From positions 159,220 to 223,219 of the forward strand of contig NZ_SNZF01000004.1 of the NCBI RefSeq assembly GCF_004363725.1: a DNA stretch of 64,000 bases, in the 5' to 3' direction. Below, one piece after another: positions 39,901 through 47,816 of this stretch. This DNA comes from Aquamicrobium defluvii. Its GTDB lineage: Bacteria > Pseudomonadota > Alphaproteobacteria > Rhizobiales > Rhizobiaceae. The notes below the pieces were generated by a model. It worked only from the letters and a program-made list of their open reading frames with translations. It was not told the DNA's origin and made no database searches. Made by a program: the position numbers and the translations under genes. Within the stretch, counting starts at the first letter, position 1. Each line of letters starts with the position of its first letter.

Positions 39901-40059
39901 AACCGCGCGGTCGACGTCCGGCAGTTCGCGCACCTCGACGCCATAGAAGGCAGCGATGCCGGCGACGGCGATCAGCGTGTTGAGCACGAAGGCCAGAACC
40001 GGACGGCGGATGAACAGGGCCGTGAGGCCGCTCTGGCCGCTCCTGATCTCGTCATTCAT
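36931..40059 (-). CDS. RND-family multidrug efflux permease
   Basis: 1042 residues with the twelve-helix AcrB/HAE1 layout: TM1 near 25-45, a large periplasmic porter loop, TM2-6 with the proton-relay Asp pair in LVVDDAIVVLENI, a second loop and TM7-12. It exports hydrophobic or amphiphilic compounds using the proton gradient. It lies 87 nt downstream of its adaptor gene. No outer-membrane TolC gene is in the window. Confidence 0.94.
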   Translation of the reverse strand: MNDEIRSGQSGLTALFIRRPVLAFVLNTLIAVAGIAAFYGVEVRELPDVDRAVISVNTSFTGAAAETVDREMTDIIEGAVARVSGVKSISSRSSYGSSRVTIEFNDGVDLNVAASDVRDAVSRVANQLPDEADAPRIVKADANAEAVMRLAVTSDNMTVEDMTVIVEDQIEDALAAVPGVADVQVYGDREKIFRIDVNQARLASLGYTVADLRRTLASVAFDKPAGSITTSDQNLIVRTTAEVNTPEAFEQLYIDGSTRIGDVATVTLGPDIGQSMLRSDGKSGIGIGIVRAAESNTLDISEGVKAAVRTIQQNLPEGMTIKITSDDAVFVNGAVHEVEIALVLAVSIVLIVIYAFLLDWRATLIPGLSMPVAMIGTIAAIYLAGFSINILTLLALVLATGLVVDDAIVVLENIVRRRNQGLGPRAAAVLGTQEVFFAVVATTATLVAVFVPISFMPGQTGGLFREFGFVLAIAVLLSGVVALTLCPMLASRMLTSASLHREGGTGIGSRIGAKLAALYKRFLSACLNAPWLVVLAAALFAGLAVVLFGTIRQELTPTEDRSAVLLRVSAPQGVSLEYTAAQMRAIEDLIEPMRRSGEIESTFQFAGNSGNYNSGFMVITLAPWENRTRTQQQIWSEISSYTRQMPAVRVFPVQPNSLGIRGAGNGLQFALTGNDRSKLSETADRIIAALEQDPRFEQPRLSIDPSQPQLSVSIDRERASDLGIDITGLANTLQAMLDGNDIGDVYIGDRAFGVKLVSTTSPINDPTDLENIFLKTGDGRFVPMSTIATLTEKAVPPTLTREQRQASVAITTGLRSDFALGDAYAEAQRIAADLMPPGTRLLPLAEAATLGETNTGMLTVFGFALIIILLVLAAQFESFVSAIIIMATVPLGLACAIFALILTGTSLNAYSQIGLVLLVGVMAKNGILIVEFANQLRDRGANVRQAIEEAANVRLRPVMMTMICTVLGGLPLVLASGAGAEARIALGWVIVGGLGLATVSTLFLTPVAYLLLGRFVIPKVEEQNRLRRELEEAAYTDMEPAE

Positions 40060-40146
40060 GGCTTGTCTCGTCTTCCGCAGCCGTTAAAGCGTTCTTGCTG
40101 TTCGCACCGCAAAACCGCTTCGCAATTCTGCCAGGGTCGCTCCGGG

Positions 40147-41286
40147 TCAGCCATCGGCGCCCACGGTCCGGGCGGGATCGCCGGCGATGCGCACACCGCC
40201 GCCTTCACGCACACTCTGCACGCCCTCGGTCACAACGATGCTGCCGGCCAGGATCGGCGCGTCGACCAGCACGCTTTCGGTGTTGCGCTGGATGATGCGC
40301 ACCGGAACGCGTTTGGCCTTGCCATCCTCGACGGCCCAGATGAACGCGCCTTCCGAGCCCCATTGCACGGCCAGAGGACTGACGGCGGGATAGGATTCGC
40401 CGGGAAACTGCATGGCGATCTGGAAGGACATGCCGGCGCGCAGTGAATCGGACGGGTTGGCGATGGTTGCCTGCACCCAGAGCGTCCGGCTCTTTTCGTC
40501 GACGCGGTTGTCGATGGCGGTGACTGTGCCGGCATATTCCCTGTTGGGGTTGGCAAGCGGGGTCGCCCTGACCGGAGCGCCGATCTCGATCATCGCGGCG
40601 AAGCGTTCCGGCACATGGAAATCCACCAGAATCGAGGAGCGGTCGTCGATGGTGGCGATGGAGGTCTGGCTGGTGACGTAGTTGCCGGCTTCGATGGGCA
40701 GGATGCCGACGATGCCGGTAATGGGAGAGGTCACCGAGCGGCGGTCGAGCGCGACTTCGGCATCATGCAGGGTAAGCTCGGCATTGCGCAGGGCAAGCTC
40801 GGCGTCGGTCAGCTGAACCTGCGTCGCGGCATTGGATGTGCGAAGCTGGCGGATACGCTCGACCCGGGCGACGGCATCGTCGCGCGCGGCGCGGGCCCGG
40901 TCGACGGCGATCTCTTCCGTGGCCGAATCGAGCCTGGCAATGACCTGACCGGTCTCGACATGGGCGCCGGACTGGACCAACAATTCGGTGAGACGTCCCG
41001 ATCCGTAGGGCGTGACCGAAACGGTTGCCCTTGCGCGCCCCGTGCCGATGGCGCTGAGACGGTCGTTTATCGTCGCTGTCGAGACGGGGGCCGTAACCAC
41101 GGACACAGCGCGCGCGCCCTGTTCCTCCTGCCCGCCGATCGAGCCGGTCGCAGTCGCGGGGTTCTCGACGGAACCGAGCGCGAGGCGCGCCAGCGTCGCC
41201 GCCGATCCGGGCACGAACATGTAGCCTGCAACAGCGGCCGCCATGAGAATCGCTATCGCGAACAGGATCTGCTTCCAGGCTGCCAT
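40147..41286 (-). CDS. RND efflux periplasmic adaptor (MFP)
   Basis: 379 residues. A membrane anchor (ILFAIAILMAAAVAGYMFVPG) is followed by a lipoyl half-motif, a short alpha hairpin (about 130-190, VARVERIRQLRTSNAATQVQLT), the second lipoyl half (VTSPITGIVGILPIEAGNYV), beta-barrel and membrane-proximal domains. It bridges the RND pump to an outer-membrane channel. First gene of the efflux unit; a 7-bp inverted repeat GCTCCAG / CTGGAGC (41321-41337) sits in its leader and could be an operator or hairpin. Confidence 0.93.
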   Translation of the reverse strand: MAAWKQILFAIAILMAAAVAGYMFVPGSAATLARLALGSVENPATATGSIGGQEEQGARAVSVVTAPVSTATINDRLSAIGTGRARATVSVTPYGSGRLTELLVQSGAHVETGQVIARLDSATEEIAVDRARAARDDAVARVERIRQLRTSNAATQVQLTDAELALRNAELTLHDAEVALDRRSVTSPITGIVGILPIEAGNYVTSQTSIATIDDRSSILVDFHVPERFAAMIEIGAPVRATPLANPNREYAGTVTAIDNRVDEKSRTLWVQATIANPSDSLRAGMSFQIAMQFPGESYPAVSPLAVQWGSEGAFIWAVEDGKAKRVPVRIIQRNTESVLVDAPILAGSIVVTEGVQSVREGGGVRIAGDPARTVGADG

Positions 41287-41320
41287 CGGTACTCCGGTCG
41301 TCTGCCAAGCTGCGCGTCAT

Positions 41321-41380
41321 GCTCCAGCCCCTGGAGCCCGGACGCAGGGTACCACAAAACGCATGAAATGCCCGGTACCC
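41321..41380. promoter_or_regulatory. palindromes upstream of the efflux adaptor gene
   Basis: GCTCCAG-CCC-CTGGAGC (41321-41337) and an inverted pair GGGTACC (41347-41353) / GGTACCC (41374-41380) lie 35-95 nt before the reverse-strand start at 41286. Either could be the binding site of the block's TetR regulator. No promoter core can be assigned with confidence. Confidence 0.35.
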
Positions 41381-41457
41381 GGCCTTTATGACAATTCTTC
41401 GGTGCCAAAGCACATTAAATCTGCGTAAGGTTGCCGGGGAGGGCGGGACAGGCTGCT

Positions 41458-42285
41458 TCAGCGCAGCCCCTCCATCTCGCGGATGCGCCGCGCTCCCGCG
41501 CTTTCCAGCCGCCTGGTGACGGCGTCGATCAGCGATTCCGAAATGGCGAAAAGCGCGGCCGAGGAATCCCAGGCCGAAGGCATTGCGGTTCGCCCCGCGA
41601 CGACATGTTTCGCAAACCGGGCGATGGGCGACAGCCACTGGTCGGTGATGAGCACGATGGCGACGCCGCGCTGGTGCGCCTTCTCCGCAAAGCGCAGCAG
41701 GCTGTCCTGATAGCGCCTGATGTCGAAGATCAGGATCACGTCATGCTTGCCCATGTCGATGAGCCGGTCGCGCCACATGCTTTCCTGCCCCGCCAGATGG
41801 AACACGTTTGGCCGGATGATGGCCAGATGCGCGGCCATGTAGCGGGCGAGCGGATCGGTGAAGCGCCCCCCGATCAGGAACATGTGCCCACGGCGCTCCG
41901 CGAGGCAGGCGGCGATCTCCTCCAGCTGCCGGTCGGAAATGTGACGGAAGGTTTCCCGCAGATTGTCGAGCGTCGCCTCCAGCATGGGCGAGACAGCGCC
42001 CCTGCCGCGGCTGCTTGGCGCGTAGGTGCGCGAGGCGGGCGACTGGAGCTGTGCGGCCAGCTCATCCTGAAGCGCGGCCTGAAATTCCGCATAGTTGTGA
42101 AAGCCGAGGCGGCCGACGAAGCGTAATATGGTGGGCGAGGACACGCCTGCCTGCTGCGAGAACTCGGCCACCGTCTTCAGTCCGATCAGCGGATAGTTGG
42201 CGACGAGCGTCTGCGCGGCCCGGCGCTCTCCTGCCGGCATGGCGTCCAGTCGTTTGGCAATCAGCTCGGCGACGTTCGATTTCAT
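41458..42285 (-). CDS. RpiR/MurR family transcriptional regulator
   Basis: 275 residues. N-terminal HTH_6 domain (about 1-80; KTVAEFSQQAGVSSPTILRFVGRLGFHNYAEF) and C-terminal SIS domain (about 125-260; MFLIGGRFTDPLARYMAAHL, DVILIFDIRRYQDSLL). SIS domains usually sense a phosphosugar or related anion. ATG at 42285 has GGGGA close upstream; the in-frame ATG at 42339 is less likely. It is divergent from the amidohydrolase-TRAP-ligase cluster and is the obvious candidate regulator. Confidence 0.9.
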   Translation of the reverse strand: MKSNVAELIAKRLDAMPAGERRAAQTLVANYPLIGLKTVAEFSQQAGVSSPTILRFVGRLGFHNYAEFQAALQDELAAQLQSPASRTYAPSSRGRGAVSPMLEATLDNLRETFRHISDRQLEEIAACLAERRGHMFLIGGRFTDPLARYMAAHLAIIRPNVFHLAGQESMWRDRLIDMGKHDVILIFDIRRYQDSLLRFAEKAHQRGVAIVLITDQWLSPIARFAKHVVAGRTAMPSAWDSSAALFAISESLIDAVTRRLESAGARRIREMEGLR

Positions 42286-42332
42286 CTTGTCCCCTGTCCA
42301 GGCGCATTGGTCCAGATCGCGCCAAATCGGAT

Positions 42333-42358
42333 TTGACAAACTCCGATAATCTGTATGA
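42333..42358 (+). promoter_or_regulatory. candidate promoter of the catabolic cluster
   Basis: TTGACA at 42333-42338 is followed by TATGAA after a short 15-nt spacer. Two ATGAAA direct copies (about 42354 and 42378) flank the region and may contribute to regulator binding. The core spacing is poor, so activation by a regulator would be needed. Confidence 0.35.
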
Positions 42359-42427
42359 AATCATCCACCAGGGCGAAATGAAAAACAATAAGTAATATAT
42401 GGTACGTCGCCTGAGGAACGGAGTGCT

Positions 42428-43216
42428 ATGGGGAACGAGCCTTCATGCGAGCAGGCGGTCCGGGTCTCGAATCCGGGAGGGGCGAGCCCCTACGTGTTCA
42501 CCTGCGACCATGCATCCAACCACATGCCGCCCGAAATCGGGACGCTCGGCCTCTCCGAAGAGGACTTCCAGCGCCACATTGCCTGGGACCCCGGCGCGCT
42601 TCCGGTGGCGACCATGCTGGCGCAGGCGCTTGACGCAACGCTGATCGAATCGTGCGTGTCGCGGCTGGCAATCGACTGCAACAGGCCGCTCGATGCGCAC
42701 AACCTCATCCCGGAGGTCAGCGAGACGACGGCTGTTCCCGGCAATGAAGGGCTGACGGCCGAGCAAAGGCAGGCGCGTATCGATCTCGCCTGGCGGCCTT
42801 TCCACAACACCATCGCGGCAACCATCGAGGAGCGGCTGGCCGCAGGGCGCGAGACGCGGCTGGTGTCCGTCCATTCCTACACACCCGTCTATTTCGGCAA
42901 GCAGCGCCCCTGGCATATCGGGATCATCCACGATGAGGACGAGCGCATCTCCGCGCCGCTGCTGCGGGCGCTGAACGGCGTTGCCGGCATCAAGGTGGGC
43001 GCCAACCAGCCCTATTCGCCGGCCGATCTGGTCTATTTCACGCTGGAGCGGCACGCCCGCTCGCGCGGACTGGCCTGCGCGATGATCGAAATCCGCAACG
43101 ACGAGATCGCCGATGCGGCGGGCCAGCGCAAATGGGCCGAGCTGCTGGGCTCGCTGCTGGGCAAGATCCGGATCGGGGACGGGATCATGGCGGACAGAGG
43201 AGGGATCAATGCCTGA
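42428..43216 (+). CDS. N-formylglutamate amidohydrolase-family protein (COG3931 type)
   Basis: 262 residues. Zinc-amidohydrolase motifs of the FGase family are visible: TCDHASNHMPPEIG, VSHSY-like VSVHSYTPVY and the late Glu of MIEIRNDEI. HutG-type members release formate from N-formylglutamate, but no hut genes are here. Placed first in an operon with a gamma-glutamyl-ligase-like enzyme and two dehydrogenases, it may instead cleave a glutamyl amide. The TRAP small-subunit start lies within its last codons. Confidence 0.82.
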   Translation: MGNEPSCEQAVRVSNPGGASPYVFTCDHASNHMPPEIGTLGLSEEDFQRHIAWDPGALPVATMLAQALDATLIESCVSRLAIDCNRPLDAHNLIPEVSETTAVPGNEGLTAEQRQARIDLAWRPFHNTIAATIEERLAAGRETRLVSVHSYTPVYFGKQRPWHIGIIHDEDERISAPLLRALNGVAGIKVGANQPYSPADLVYFTLERHARSRGLACAMIEIRNDEIADAAGQRKWAELLGSLLGKIRIGDGIMADRGGINA

Positions 43217-43721
43217 ACCGATCAGGCTCTACGTGCGCTATGTCGATGCGGTGGGCTACCGGGTCGGCCGCTTCGCCATGTATCTGATCTTCCCGATGGG
43301 CGCGATCCTGCTCTACTCGACGGTGATGCGCGTCTTCTTCGGCTATCCGGTCAACTGGGTGATGGAGATGTCGCAGTTCATGCTGTCGGCCTACTATCTG
43401 CTCGGCGGCGCCTATTCCCTTCAGATCGACGCACATGTGCGCATGGATCTGTTCTACAGCATGATGTCGCCGCGCCGGCGCGCCATGACCGACGCCTTCA
43501 CGATCCTCTTCGTCATCTTCTATCTGGCGGTGCTGTTCCGGGCGGGCGTTTCCTCGACGGAATATTCCATCACCTACGCCCAGAAGAACTACACCGCATG
43601 GGCGCCGCCGCTGTGGCCGATCAAGACGATCATGACCTTCGGCATCTTCCTGATGCTGCTGCAATCCATTTCCACTTTCTTCAAGAACGTGGCTGAAGCG
43701 CGCGGGAAGTCGCTGGCATGA
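43209..43721 (+). CDS. TRAP transporter small permease (DctQ type)
   Basis: 170 residues with four transmembrane helices (about 22-42, 55-75, 94-114 and 135-155). It carries the WVMEMSQFMLSAYYLLGGAYSL block typical of TRAP Q subunits. It overlaps the amidohydrolase gene by 8 nt and the DctM gene by 4 nt, so all three are coupled. Confidence 0.9.
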   Translation: MPEPIRLYVRYVDAVGYRVGRFAMYLIFPMGAILLYSTVMRVFFGYPVNWVMEMSQFMLSAYYLLGGAYSLQIDAHVRMDLFYSMMSPRRRAMTDAFTILFVIFYLAVLFRAGVSSTEYSITYAQKNYTAWAPPLWPIKTIMTFGIFLMLLQSISTFFKNVAEARGKSLA

Positions 43722-45046
43722 GTTCGGAACTGATCACCATCTTCATGTTCGCCTCCATGCTGCTGCTCATGGCGACGGGGCAGCGTGTGTTCGGCGTCAT
43801 CGGTGCGGTCGGTGCGGGTGCGGCGCTGTGGCTGTGGGGCAACGGTGCGGCGGAGATGCCCTTCAACGCCGCCTTCCAGGTGCTGAACTGGTATCCGCTG
43901 ATCACCGTGCCGTTCTTCGTCTTCATGGGCTACATGCTTTCGGAGTCCGGCATCGCCAACAATCTCTACCGCATGTTCCATGTGTGGTTCGGGTCGGTGC
44001 GCGGCGGTCTCGCCATCGGAACGATGGGCCTGATGGTCATCATCTCCATGGTCAACGGGTTGTCGGTTGCGGGCATGGCCATCGGCGCGACGGTCGCGCT
44101 GCCCGAGTTGCTGCGGCGCGGCTACGACAAGACCATGATCACCGGCGTCATCCAGGGCGGCTCTTCCCTCGGCATCATGGGCCCGCCCTCGGTGGTGCTC
44201 ATCCTTTATGCGATGATCGCGCGCCAGCCGGTGCTGCAACTGTGGCTCGCCGGCATCGGGCCCTTCATCCTGATGGCGATCATCTTCACCGCCTACATCT
44301 ATATCCGCTGTCGTTTGCAGCCGGAGATGGGCCCGGCGCTCGCGCCCGAAGAGCTGTCGCAGATCACCCTGCGCGAGAAGCTCGTCCTGCTGCGCGAGGG
44401 GCTGCTGCCGTTCGGCCTGTTCGCGGCCATCATGGGCCTGTTCCTGACCGGGACCACCAGTCTGGTCGAGACGTCGATGGTGGGCGCGCTGCTGGCGCTG
44501 CTTGCTGCGCTGTTCACCGGCCGCCTGACGAAAAGCGTGCTGGAGGAAACCACGCGCAACACGCTGGGCGTGTCGGCGATGTTCCTGTGGATCATCCTCG
44601 GTGCGCTGTGCTTCAGCGCCGTCTATGACGGACTCGGCGCCATCAAGGCAATCGAGAACCTTCTCCTCCACACCTGGGAACTGAGCCCGTGGGGCGTGCT
44701 GTCGATGATGCTGTTTTCGTTCATCATCCTCGGCATGTTCCTCGACGACACCGCCATGCTGGTCATCGTCGCCCCGCTCTATATCCCGCTGGTCAAGGCG
44801 CTCGGCTTCGATCTGATCTGGTTCGGCATCCTCTACACGATCACCTGCCAGATCGCCTACATCGTGCCGCCCTTCGGCTACAACCTGTTCCTGATGCGGG
44901 CCATGGCGCCGCCGGAAATCACCATTGTCGACATCTACCGCTCCATCGTTCCATTCTTCTTCATGATGGTGCTGACGATGATCATCATCATGGTGTTCCC
45001 CGACATCGCGATGTGGCTGCCTGAAACCTACATGGGAAAGCGATGA
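43718..45046 (+). CDS. TRAP transporter large permease (DctM type)
   Basis: 442 residues with twelve to thirteen hydrophobic helices. Family blocks GSSLGIMGPPSVVLILYAMI, GMFLDDTAMLVIVAPLYIPL and a YIVPPFGYNLF loop are present. It provides the ion-coupled translocation path for the DctP-bound substrate. Ends 126 nt before the binding-protein gene. Confidence 0.93.
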   Translation: MSSELITIFMFASMLLLMATGQRVFGVIGAVGAGAALWLWGNGAAEMPFNAAFQVLNWYPLITVPFFVFMGYMLSESGIANNLYRMFHVWFGSVRGGLAIGTMGLMVIISMVNGLSVAGMAIGATVALPELLRRGYDKTMITGVIQGGSSLGIMGPPSVVLILYAMIARQPVLQLWLAGIGPFILMAIIFTAYIYIRCRLQPEMGPALAPEELSQITLREKLVLLREGLLPFGLFAAIMGLFLTGTTSLVETSMVGALLALLAALFTGRLTKSVLEETTRNTLGVSAMFLWIILGALCFSAVYDGLGAIKAIENLLLHTWELSPWGVLSMMLFSFIILGMFLDDTAMLVIVAPLYIPLVKALGFDLIWFGILYTITCQIAYIVPPFGYNLFLMRAMAPPEITIVDIYRSIVPFFFMMVLTMIIIMVFPDIAMWLPETYMGKR

Positions 45047-45172
45047 GATGAGTGCGCACGAGCGCCTTTGCACAGGGATGCGGCGGCGGAGGCTTGAATG
45101 CCCACGCCTGTCCGTGTGGGTGAGCCCATGTGGGCGAGCGTTGACGGTTCGATATAACAGAGGGAGCACGTT

Positions 45173-46243
45173 ATGACCGACAGCAAGAAGACCATCAGCA
45201 AGCGCGATTTTCTGCGCAAATCCGTTCTGACGGGCGCCGGTGCGGTGGGAGCGACCGCTCTGGCCACGCCTTATGTGAAAGCGCAGGCGCCGATCAAATG
45301 GCGTCTCCAGACCTATGCCGGCCCGGCGCTGGCGGAGCATGTGTGCAAGCCCGCCATCGATGCCTTCAACAAGGCGGCGAATGGCGAAATGGTGATCGAG
45401 ATGTACACTTCGGACCAGCTCGTGCCTCAGGGCGAGCTGTTCCGCGCCGTGCAGGCCGGCACGCTCGATGCCGCGCAGAGTGACGACGATTCCATGGCCT
45501 CGCCGGTCGACGTCGCCGTGTTCGGCGCCTATTTCCCCTTCGCCTCGCGCTACAGCCTCGATGTGCCGGTGCTGTGGAACTGGTACGGGCTGAAGGAGAT
45601 CTGGGAAGAGGCCTATGGCGAAATTCCCGGCGTGACCTGGCTCAGCGCCGGCGCGTGGGACCCGTGCAACTTCGCCACCACAAAGCCGATCCGCTCGGTG
45701 GAGGACCTCAAGGGCCTGCGCGTCTACACCTTCCCGACCGGCGGCCAGTTCATCTCGCGCCTCGGCGTTGTGCCTGTGACGCTGCCCTGGGAAGACATCG
45801 AAGTGGCGCTCCAGACGGGCGAAATCGACGGCATCGCCTGGTGCGGCGCAACCGAGACCTATACGGTGGGCTGGGCGGACGTCACCAAATACTATCTCAC
45901 CAACAACATCTCGGGCGCGTGGTCGGGTTCGTTCTTCGCCAACACCGACAAGTGGAACGCGGTTCCCGACCATCTCAAGACGCTGTTCCAGCTGGCGATG
46001 GATTCCTCGCACTACTATCGCCAGCACTGGTACTGGTGGGGCGAGGCGCACTACCGCACCACCGGCGGCAAGCTCGAGCTCACAACCATTCCCGAAGACG
46101 AATGGAAGAAGGTCGAGGACATGGCGATGGAGTTCTGGGACGAGATCGCCGCCAAGAGCGAGCGCAACGCCAAGGTCGTGGAGATCCTCAAGAAGTATCA
46201 GGACACGATGCGCAAGGCCGGCGCGCCCTATCGCTACGGCTGA
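45173..46243 (+). CDS. TRAP transporter substrate-binding protein (DctP type)
   Basis: 356 residues. The signal peptide begins SKRDFLRKSVL, a Tat-like motif with Lys-Arg instead of Arg-Arg, followed by a hydrophobic run and cleavage near VKAQ. The mature part has the DctP fold with the conserved Arg-type ligand site region GLRVYTFPTGG and the helix LQTGEIDGIAWCGATETY. Such proteins usually bind a carboxylate; the substrate here is unknown but should match the downstream ligase and dehydrogenases. Confidence 0.9.
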   Translation: MTDSKKTISKRDFLRKSVLTGAGAVGATALATPYVKAQAPIKWRLQTYAGPALAEHVCKPAIDAFNKAANGEMVIEMYTSDQLVPQGELFRAVQAGTLDAAQSDDDSMASPVDVAVFGAYFPFASRYSLDVPVLWNWYGLKEIWEEAYGEIPGVTWLSAGAWDPCNFATTKPIRSVEDLKGLRVYTFPTGGQFISRLGVVPVTLPWEDIEVALQTGEIDGIAWCGATETYTVGWADVTKYYLTNNISGAWSGSFFANTDKWNAVPDHLKTLFQLAMDSSHYYRQHWYWWGEAHYRTTGGKLELTTIPEDEWKKVEDMAMEFWDEIAAKSERNAKVVEILKKYQDTMRKAGAPYRYG

Positions 46244-46254
46244 CACACGCCTTC

Positions 46255-46279
46255 GCCCGGCCGCTTCCGGCGGCCGGGC
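46255..46279 (+). terminator. GC-rich hairpin after the TRAP binding protein gene
   Basis: GCCCGGCCGC and GCGGCCGGGC form a ten-pair stem with a five-base TTCCG loop, 12 nt after the DctP stop, then CTTACC rather than a T-run. More likely a stabilising or partly terminating hairpin that raises binding-protein mRNA than a full terminator. Confidence 0.55.
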
Positions 46280-46339
46280 CTTACCAGACTACGGAACTGA
46301 ATCGGAACACATGCGGCCGCAGGCGCGGCGGAGAACAGA

Positions 46340-47710
46340 ATGGCCGGAAAACTCTCTTTCGATCAATTGAAGAGCGCAGTCGCCGCAGGCGAGATCGACA
46401 CCGTGCTGGTGGCGGCGATCGACATGCAGGGCCGTCTGATCGGCAAGCGCTTCCTCGCGCAATTCTTCGTGGAATCCGCCTATGAGGAAACGCATGGCTG
46501 CAACTATCTGATGGCCGACGACATCGATATGGAGCCTGTGCCGGGCTACAAGGCGGCGAGCTGGTCGCGCGGCTACGGCGATTTCGTCATGAAGCCGGAC
46601 CTTTCGACCATCCGTCCCGTTCCGTGGCTGGAAAAGACGGCGCTGGTGCTGTGCGATTCGCAGGACCATCACACCCGTGAAGACCTGCCGCATTCGCCGC
46701 GCGGCATCCTCAGGAAGCAGCTCAAGCGGCTGGAGGAGCGCGGCTACCTCGCCTATTTCGCGTCCGAGCTGGAGTTCTTCCTGCTTTCGGAAACCTACGA
46801 TACCGCGCGCGAGAAGAACTGGCGCGACCTCAAAAGCGCCTCGCCCTATATCGGCGACTACCTCATCGGCATCACCACCAAGGAAGAAGGCTATATGCGC
46901 CGCCTGCGCAACGAGATGCACGCGGCGGGCATTCCGATCGAGAACTCCAAGGGAGAGTGGGGGCCGGGGCAGGAAGAGATCAACGTGCGCTATGCCGAGG
47001 CGCTGGAAATGGCCGACCGGCACGTATTCCTGAAGAACGGCGCGAAGGAGATCGCCGATCAGGAAGGCAAGGCCGTGACCTTCATGGCCAAGTACAATTA
47101 CGATCTGGCCGGCAATTCCAGCCACGTCCACAACTCGCTGTGGAGCGCGGATGGAAAGAAGCCGCTGTTCTTCGACAAGGATGCGCCGTGGACGCTTTCC
47201 GAGCTCGGACGTCAATGGTGCGCCGGGCAGATCAGATACGCCAAGGAATACACCTATTTCCTCGCCCCCTACATCAATTCCTACAAGCGCTTTCAGGCCG
47301 GCACTTTCGCGCCCACCAAGATCATGTGGTCCGAGGACAACCGCACCGCCGGCTTCCGCCTGTGCGGCGAGGGCACCAAGGCGATCCGCATGGAATGCCG
47401 CATCGGCGGCGCTGACCTCAATCCGTATCTCGCCTTCGCGGCGCTGATTGCGGCGGGGCTTGCGGGCATCGACGAGAAGCTGGAATTGCAGAAGCCGTTC
47501 GTGGGCGATGCCTATCAGGCCGCCCGCCTGCCGGAAATTCCGAAGACGCTGCGCGACGCCACCGAGACCATGACCAGATCGAAGATGCTCCGGCAGGCTT
47601 TCGGCGACGACGCCATAGATCACTATGTCCATACGGCGCGGTGGGAGCAGCTCGAATATGACCGCCGCATCACCGACTGGGAATTGCATCGCGGTTTCGA
47701 ACGCTATTGA
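46340..47710 (+). CDS. glutamine-synthetase-family ligase, gamma-glutamylamine-synthetase-like
   Basis: 456 residues. The GS catalytic core is intact: ASELEFFLL (Glu143, Glu145), GEWGPGQEE, NSSHVHNSLW (His residues 262 and 264), and RMECRIGGADLNPYLAFA. Length and N-terminus resemble the PuuA/IpuC type that joins glutamate to an amine, not the hexameric GlnA or rhizobial GlnT forms. It lies between a TRAP binding protein and an aldehyde dehydrogenase, which suggests glutamylation of an imported amine. Substrate is inferred only. Confidence 0.82.
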   Translation: MAGKLSFDQLKSAVAAGEIDTVLVAAIDMQGRLIGKRFLAQFFVESAYEETHGCNYLMADDIDMEPVPGYKAASWSRGYGDFVMKPDLSTIRPVPWLEKTALVLCDSQDHHTREDLPHSPRGILRKQLKRLEERGYLAYFASELEFFLLSETYDTAREKNWRDLKSASPYIGDYLIGITTKEEGYMRRLRNEMHAAGIPIENSKGEWGPGQEEINVRYAEALEMADRHVFLKNGAKEIADQEGKAVTFMAKYNYDLAGNSSHVHNSLWSADGKKPLFFDKDAPWTLSELGRQWCAGQIRYAKEYTYFLAPYINSYKRFQAGTFAPTKIMWSEDNRTAGFRLCGEGTKAIRMECRIGGADLNPYLAFAALIAAGLAGIDEKLELQKPFVGDAYQAARLPEIPKTLRDATETMTRSKMLRQAFGDDAIDHYVHTARWEQLEYDRRITDWELHRGFERY

Positions 47711-47816
47711 GTGCAGGCAGCTTTCGGGGGGCCGGACGCCGGTTTCCCGGAACGTTGAGAATGTGAGTAACGGGCGGCTTTCCCATCCGCACCAACCTAC
47801 GAAGGAAAGAAACACC

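Noticed and set aside
42428..43216. assignment as hutG in histidine degradation
   Set aside because: No hutH, hutU or hutI genes nearby and the sequence type is the separate predicted-FGase group.
43589..46246. 885-codon open frame on the reverse strand
   Set aside because: Antisense to the TRAP genes, which have full family motifs and coupled starts; the shadow is low complexity.
46340..47710. assignment as glnA or glnT (ammonia assimilation)
   Set aside because: N-terminus and length fit gamma-glutamylamine synthetases better, and no glnB or glnE context exists.
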